Position numbers and translations under genes: made by a program
The notes under the pieces: generated by a model
What the model was told of the DNA's origin: nothing
The model's database searches: none
The model's input: only the letters and a program-made list of their open reading frames with translations
In this document: positions 6,465 to 10,820 of the stretch, piece by piece
How the letters are laid out: each line of letters starts with the position of its first letter
Numbering within the stretch: the stretch's first letter is position 1
From: W11650 sp963545585
GTDB taxonomy: Bacteria; Bacillota; Clostridia; Lachnospirales; Vallitaleaceae
Direction: 5' to 3'
Assembly (NCBI GenBank): GCA_963545585.1
Contig: CAUUKX010000071.1
Coordinates: forward strand, 1 to 10,820
DNA: 10,820 bases

Positions 6465-6495
6465 GGAAGATAATCTTATGAATAAAGGAGCAGTT

Positions 6496-7725
6496 ATGGA
6501 AGATTTAAAAAAATTAAAAAATTATGCGAAATTAGCAGTTGAAATCGGAGCCAATCTGCAAAAGGGGCAGCCAGCGATGATTATATCATTAGTGGAAACA
6601 GCCGATTTTGCCCGGATGCTGGCGGAATGTGCCTATGAGGCCGGAGCCAGTAATGTAATAATTTATTGGCGGGATGAAAAGCTGGCCAGATTAAAGCTGC
6701 AATACGAAAGCAAGGAAACACTGGCCGAAGTGCCGGCCTGGCAGAAGCTGTTAGAAGATACTTATGTTGAAAAGGATGCCTGCTTTATTTATGTTTCAGC
6801 GGAAGATCCTTGTGCTTTGCAGGGACTGGATATGGAAAAGGTGACGATTTATAAAAATACGCTGAATCAGGTAGCGGAAAAACGGCGGACAGCGCTGATG
6901 AACAGCGAAAATACCTGGACGATTGTGTCAGTGCCAAGTCAGGCCTGGGCAGAGCAAGTGTTTGCGCCGGAAACCGGCAAAAAGGCAATGGAACTTTTGT
7001 GGGATGCGATTTTCAAGGTAACGCGTATGAATGAAGCCGATCCGATTCAGGCATGGCGGCAGCATATCCGGACTTTAGGCCAAAAGGCAGATGAGTTAAA
7101 CGCCTATAACTTTAAATATTTGCGCTATAAAAGCAGTAATGGCACCGATTTGACGATCGAGCTGCCGGAGGGGCATATTTGGCTGGCGGCGGCTGAAAAG
7201 AGCCGGAAAGGAATCGAGTTTGTAGCCAATATGCCGACCGAAGAAGTCTTTACCTTGCCGAAGCGCAACGGTGTCAACGGGATTGTGTACAGCTCCAAGC
7301 CGCTGGTTTATTTGGGTAATGTGATTGATGAGTTTTATATTGAGTTTAAGGACGGAGCGGTTGCCCGATACGATGCCAAAGTCGGCAGAGAGGTTTTAAA
7401 ATCGCTGATTGAGGCCGACGAAGGCTCGAACCGGCTGGGGGAAGTAGCGCTGGTGCCGTATGATTCGCCAATCAGCAACAGCAATATCTTATTTTATAAT
7501 ACTTTATACGATGAAAATGCATCCTGCCATTTGGCTTTGGGCAAAGCCTATCCAACTACGGTCAAGGGCGGCGATGGAGCGGACGAAGAACAGCTGAAAG
7601 CGCTGGGTGCAAATGTATCGGCGGAACATTCGGATTTTATGGTAGGAACAAAGGATTTGGAAATTGTCGGTGAAACGCATGACGGCCGATTGATTCCGGT
7701 TTTTAAAAACGGCAATTGGGCCTAA
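6496..7725 (+). CDS. M29-family metalloaminopeptidase (AmpS/AmpT type)
   Basis: A cytoplasmic metal-dependent aminopeptidase of peptidase family M29, removing N-terminal residues from peptides in protein turnover and peptide use. With the start at 6496 the product is 409 residues, the usual length, and the metal and catalytic residues of the family are all present: E250 (MPTEEVF), E316 (LGEVALVP), H345 (ENASCHLALG), Y352 (KAY), H378 and D380 (AEHSDFMVG). These positions agree closely with those I recall for AmpT and AmpS. AGGAG (6486-6490) lies 5 bases before this ATG. An in-frame ATG at 6478, with AAAGGGA upstream, would add six residues and cannot be excluded. It is the first gene of the run that includes xpt and the surface-glycan genes, and follows the long structured leader. 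Confidence 0.93.
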   Translation: MEDLKKLKNYAKLAVEIGANLQKGQPAMIISLVETADFARMLAECAYEAGASNVIIYWRDEKLARLKLQYESKETLAEVPAWQKLLEDTYVEKDACFIYVSAEDPCALQGLDMEKVTIYKNTLNQVAEKRRTALMNSENTWTIVSVPSQAWAEQVFAPETGKKAMELLWDAIFKVTRMNEADPIQAWRQHIRTLGQKADELNAYNFKYLRYKSSNGTDLTIELPEGHIWLAAAEKSRKGIEFVANMPTEEVFTLPKRNGVNGIVYSSKPLVYLGNVIDEFYIEFKDGAVARYDAKVGREVLKSLIEADEGSNRLGEVALVPYDSPISNSNILFYNTLYDENASCHLALGKAYPTTVKGGDGADEEQLKALGANVSAEHSDFMVGTKDLEIVGETHDGRLIPVFKNGNWA

Positions 7726-7752
7726 GTAGATTTTATCAGGAGGTGAAGGAAG

Positions 7753-8331
7753 ATGAAGCTATTAAAAGACCGAATTCGGGAAGAAGCGAAAATTGTATCT
7801 TCGGAAGTTATACGAGTAGATTCCTTTATCAATCATCAGTTGGACGTTGATTTTCTGGAGTTGTTGGCGCAGGAGTTTTACGCCCGCTTTAAGGATAAAA
7901 AGATTACCAAAATACTGACGATCGAAGCCTCCGGCATTGCGATTGCAGTACTGGCGGCCCGTTATTTTAAGGTACCGGTTGTTTTTGCCAAAAAAACGGC
8001 CTCCCGCAATTTAGATAAAGAGACCTACCGCAGCAAGATCTATTCCTTTACCAAGCAAAAAGAGTATGATATTCAGGTTGGAGCCGAATATTTAAACGCA
8101 GAAGATACTATCCTGATTTTGGATGATTTTTTGGCTAACGGCAAGGCGGCGCTGGGACTGGCGGATATTGTTGAGCAGGCCGGAGCAAAGGTCGGCGGTT
8201 TTGGCTTTGTGATTGAAAAAAGCTTTCAGGATGGCGGCAAAACCCTAAGACAGATGGGTTTTGCGGTGGAATCTCTGGCAATGATCCGGGAAATAAAAGA
8301 TAATAAGATTGTTTTTGAAGAAGTGGAATAA
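7753..8331 (+). CDS. xpt: Xanthine phosphoribosyltransferase
   Basis: Converts xanthine and PRPP to XMP and pyrophosphate in purine salvage, in the cytoplasm. The 192-residue length fits the Xpt family (about 190-195). The sequence starts in the family manner (MKLLKDRIREEAKI), has the TIEASGIAIAVLAARYF segment, and carries the PRPP-binding loop LDDFLANG with adjacent aspartates D124-D125. A near-ideal ribosome-binding site, AGGAGGTGA (7738-7746), lies 6 bases upstream. Only 27 bases separate it from the aminopeptidase, so the two are probably co-transcribed. In many Firmicutes xpt stands behind a guanine riboswitch; none is seen directly upstream here, and the leader at 6170 lacks the family's conserved junction and loop sequences. 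Confidence 0.95.
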   Translation: MKLLKDRIREEAKIVSSEVIRVDSFINHQLDVDFLELLAQEFYARFKDKKITKILTIEASGIAIAVLAARYFKVPVVFAKKTASRNLDKETYRSKIYSFTKQKEYDIQVGAEYLNAEDTILILDDFLANGKAALGLADIVEQAGAKVGGFGFVIEKSFQDGGKTLRQMGFAVESLAMIREIKDNKIVFEEVE

Positions 8332-8356
8332 ATCAAGGCTTGGGAAGGAAAAAGGA

Positions 8357-10288
8357 ATGACGGCAGAAAAGCGGGGGCAAAGAGTTTCTCTGAAAAAAGA
8401 AACAAGGTTTGGGATTTTGTTTTTTGGCCTGATTTGCCTGCACGGCGGTTATTTTTATCATGAAAGTATTCTTTTTGGGCTGATTGGTTCCGGGCTTTGG
8501 GGACTGGCACTTTGGCGGAGCCGGAAAAGCCGAATTAAAATCAAGCTGTTTGAAGGGCGGGAGCCGTTCCTGCCCTTTTTGTATTGGCTGGCTTATGCGA
8601 TTCCGCTTCTTTGGATCGGGCCGATGCACCTTTACGGCATTTGGAAAATGCTGGCGCCCCTGTGGCTGGCGCTGACACTGCTTCTTTTTGCGAAGCCGCT
8701 GACTTTGCTGCGGAAAGCGCTGCGGGCGTATTTGTGGTCGCTCTTAGCGGCGCTGCTTTTGTATGCGGTTCAGCTAACTTTGGCTAAGCTGGGCTGGACG
8801 GCAGCGGATAACTTTTTAACGACGGTGGCAATCAAGGGTCGATTTACCGGCTTTTTGCAGTATGCCAATGTCAATGCAATTCTTTCTCTGCTGGCTGGAT
8901 TTTATGCGGTGTATGCCGGAGAAAAGCTTGGCTTTGTGATGCTGGCCGGTTTTAGCTTGGGTCTCTCGGGCAGCCGGACAGCATGGCTAATTGCCGTGAT
9001 TTTGTGGCTTGGCGGTTTGGCAGAGCAGGTTTGGACGGTCAGTCAAAAACGGAAAAAAGAGTTGTCAGCGAAAAACAGGGGAATGACACTTAAAAAGCAA
9101 GAGCAGACAGCTCAAGAAGAACAAGAGATTCAGGAAAAACAAAACAGTCAAGAGCAGCAAGATGCCGACCTGCTGAAACGAAAAAAAGAAATCATCAGTG
9201 GTTTTCTTTTTATAGCGGCGCTGTTTTTGGGCGGACTGCTGTTGATGCTAAGTTCAGGCGGCGGCCGGTTGGGCGAGGGGTTTCGGGCATCGGAATGGCA
9301 GACCCGGCTGCTTTATTATAAGGACGGCCTGATGATGCTTTTAAAAAAGCCGTGGGGTTACGGAACATACGGCTATTATATGATTCAGCGCCGATTTCAA
9401 ACCGGATCGACCTATTTCGTCAAATATATTCATAATTTTTTTCTTCAGATTTTGTTAGATGGCGGGGTAATCAGCGGTTTGCTGTTTGGTTTGCTTTTAT
9501 TGAAAACACTGTATTCTTTGGTTTGGGGCAGGGCTTTTGTGGCGGCGAAACGGCAGGCTTGTGTGATTGGCGTTTTGCTTTTGGCGCTGATCGGCCATGC
9601 TTTTTGGGACTTTGATTTGGAGTTCAGCTATGCTTTTTTATTGATTTGGCTGATTTATTTTTATGCGGTGCGGCCAGCCGGGTTAAAAAGGCAGACACCA
9701 CCCGGCAGAGGTTCGGAGTGGAAAAGACGGTTCCGGATGGGTGTTTCCGCCTTTTTTATAGCCATTTTGACCGGCGGCGGATTGTTTTTAGGCTTGCTGT
9801 CCTGGCAGACCTATGAAGGACAATATGATTTGCCGGCTAACTTAGGTTTTCCCGACGCAGCGCTTGGTATTTTGCAGGATTTGAATCGGCCAGTCAAGGA
9901 GAAATGGCGGGTAGCTAAAAAAATGGAGCAGGCGGCAGTAAAAAATGTGGAAACATTTGCATTTTTGCGGGATTATTATTATAATAAAGAAGAATGGGAG
10001 CTGGCGATTGCTTATGGCCGGCAGGCGATTGAACTGGCGCCTTTATGGCTGCGGCATCGGCAGGAGTTGATGCGGATTGAATATGCCTATGCTTTGACGC
10101 ATCCGGCTGATTTAACGGCGGTGGCAGAGGATATTTTAGGTGTGCCAGAGGCGCTTGACCGGTTAAGGCGGGAACGCGCCACGATGCTGAATGTCAGGCA
10201 TCTTCCAGTATGGGAAATGACGGCGGAAATGAAGATTTGGTACAAGCATTTTCAGGAATTATATAAGGCTTGGGAGGAGAGATTATGA
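8357..10288 (+). CDS. O-antigen ligase/polymerase-like (Wzy_C) membrane protein with TPR-like tail
   Basis: A 643-residue polytopic membrane protein of the O-antigen ligase/polymerase superfamily, expected to join or polymerise lipid-linked glycans on the outer face of the membrane. About ten or more hydrophobic spans are seen in residues 15-500. The Wzy_C hallmark is the segment with YIHNFFLQILLDGG around H359-N360, preceded by KKPWGYGTYGYY. A Q/E-rich insert occupies residues 247-268 between two spans. The last 110-120 residues are soluble, with a TPR-like unit (NKEEWELAIAYGRQAIELAP). The ATG at 8357 has GGGAAGGA 7 bases before it; an earlier in-frame ATG at 8309 would overlap xpt. It follows xpt by 25 bases and its stop overlaps the next start (ATGA). 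In a Gram-positive setting the substrate is more likely a capsular or wall polysaccharide than O-antigen. Confidence 0.82.
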   Translation: MTAEKRGQRVSLKKETRFGILFFGLICLHGGYFYHESILFGLIGSGLWGLALWRSRKSRIKIKLFEGREPFLPFLYWLAYAIPLLWIGPMHLYGIWKMLAPLWLALTLLLFAKPLTLLRKALRAYLWSLLAALLLYAVQLTLAKLGWTAADNFLTTVAIKGRFTGFLQYANVNAILSLLAGFYAVYAGEKLGFVMLAGFSLGLSGSRTAWLIAVILWLGGLAEQVWTVSQKRKKELSAKNRGMTLKKQEQTAQEEQEIQEKQNSQEQQDADLLKRKKEIISGFLFIAALFLGGLLLMLSSGGGRLGEGFRASEWQTRLLYYKDGLMMLLKKPWGYGTYGYYMIQRRFQTGSTYFVKYIHNFFLQILLDGGVISGLLFGLLLLKTLYSLVWGRAFVAAKRQACVIGVLLLALIGHAFWDFDLEFSYAFLLIWLIYFYAVRPAGLKRQTPPGRGSEWKRRFRMGVSAFFIAILTGGGLFLGLLSWQTYEGQYDLPANLGFPDAALGILQDLNRPVKEKWRVAKKMEQAAVKNVETFAFLRDYYYNKEEWELAIAYGRQAIELAPLWLRHRQELMRIEYAYALTHPADLTAVAEDILGVPEALDRLRRERATMLNVRHLPVWEMTAEMKIWYKHFQELYKAWEERL

Positions 10289-10820
10289 AAAAAGATTTGC
10301 TTACCAAAATGCTGATGATCGGCGGTGCTGGTTTTGGCAGTTTGATTGTAACCATTGCGCTTATTTGGGCGATGTCCGGTGAAAAAACGGGGAAACCGAA
10401 AAATAATCAGAATCATACGATTCCGCAGGAGATGACGGGAGATAGTTCATCCCCGGTGCTGGACAGTTTAGACGGCGAGCATTTTTTTGCGCTGGTGCGG
10501 ATGGCGGTGGCAGAGGATGGTATTTTGCCGGTGTATGATTTGGATAAGAAAAAGGAACTTTTGCTTAAAATCAAGGGAGAAACCAGCATTAAAAGCCGGT
10601 ACGGCGAACCGATTGCGGCGGCACAAGTGCGGCCGGGCTATATCGTCGAAGGGAAATATGAAGCGGAAAGCTTTGCTGTTTATGCTGTCCAGATTTCCGG
10701 TCGGGCGTGGGAAAAGAAAGATCCGGCTGGGCTAGTGATTTCCGCCGAGCAGAAAAAAATCGGGATTGGCAGCGATGAATACACTTTTGATCCTGATTTT
10801 TTAATGGTGCTTAAAAATGG
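10285..10820 (+). CDS. Membrane-anchored protein of unknown function (N-terminal 178 residues, partial)
   Basis: The frame opens with an ATG that shares four bases with the stop of the preceding gene (ATGA), has AGGAG (10274-10278) upstream, and runs to the window end. The product has a short positive N-terminus, one membrane span (about 10-30, GGAGFGSLIVTIALIWAM), a polar linker, then an extracytoplasmic region of beta character. The run GILPVYDLDKKKELLLKIKGE, then SIKSRYGEPIAAAQVRPGYIVEGKYE, looks like a small beta-barrel repeat of the type found before PEGA or similar surface domains in Clostridia; this is a weak resemblance from memory. Translational coupling suggests that it works with the Wzy_C protein, perhaps at the cell surface. 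The C-terminus is missing, so no function is assigned. Confidence 0.8.
   Translation, partial: MKKDLLTKMLMIGGAGFGSLIVTIALIWAMSGEKTGKPKNNQNHTIPQEMTGDSSSPVLDSLDGEHFFALVRMAVAEDGILPVYDLDKKKELLLKIKGETSIKSRYGEPIAAAQVRPGYIVEGKYEAESFAVYAVQISGRAWEKKDPAGLVISAEQKKIGIGSDEYTFDPDFLMVLKN

Noticed and set aside
8309..8356. Upstream start for the Wzy_C protein overlapping the end of xpt
   Set aside because: The 16 extra residues are encoded inside xpt and the 8357 ATG has a well-spaced ribosome-binding site.
10487..10735. Open frame of 82 codons near the window end
   Set aside because: It is an alternate frame inside the anchored-protein gene, which has the translational coupling and ribosome-binding site.

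Overview
The window looks like a chromosomal segment of a moderate-GC Firmicute, probably a Clostridia/Lachnospirales relative. The grounds are strong purine-rich Shine-Dalgarno sites, sigma-A-type promoters with 17-bp spacers, RNase Y, an AraC regulator paired with an LplB-type sugar ABC permease, Xpt, and an L-2-amino-thiazoline-4-carboxylate hydrolase-family protein. There is no rRNA, tRNA, CRISPR array, insertion sequence or phage gene. The taxonomic placement is inference from gene content.

Layout. (1) 1-3066: an LplB-type ABC permease (minus strand, cut by the window edge) is divergent from a two-TM AraC-family regulator (895-3066). The two share a 437-bp promoter region. This is the usual arrangement of a carbohydrate-uptake locus controlled by a membrane-bound AraC regulator. 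(2) 3063-3215: a short open stretch that may be the decayed tail of a peptidase E-like gene, ending in a weak terminator. (3) 3268-4962: rny (RNase Y) as a self-contained unit, with its own promoter, a hairpin at the predicted 5' end of the mRNA and a strong terminator. (4) 5035-6093: a small TPR-like protein followed by an ATC hydrolase-family protein, the latter with its own TATAAT promoter. (5) 6094-6495: a gene-free stretch of about 400 bases with the best promoter in the window (TTGTAC-N17-TATAAT, extended -10) and many inverted repeats. It is best read as a long structured leader or a small RNA of unknown class. (6) 6496-10820: a tight co-directional set made of M29 aminopeptidase, xanthine phosphoribosyltransferase (xpt), an O-antigen ligase/polymerase-like membrane protein with a TPR-like tail, and a membrane-anchored protein of unknown function cut by the window end. 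Gaps are 27 bp and 25 bp, then a 4-base overlap.

How it works together. RNase Y is the housekeeping mRNA-decay nuclease. The first locus senses and imports a sugar or glycan fragment. The last operon combines peptide and purine salvage with a cell-surface glycan gene pair, under one leader. No obviously new defence or mobile system is visible. The least explained element is the 6135-6464 leader, whose predicted 5' end can pair with the ribosome-binding region about 290 bases downstream.
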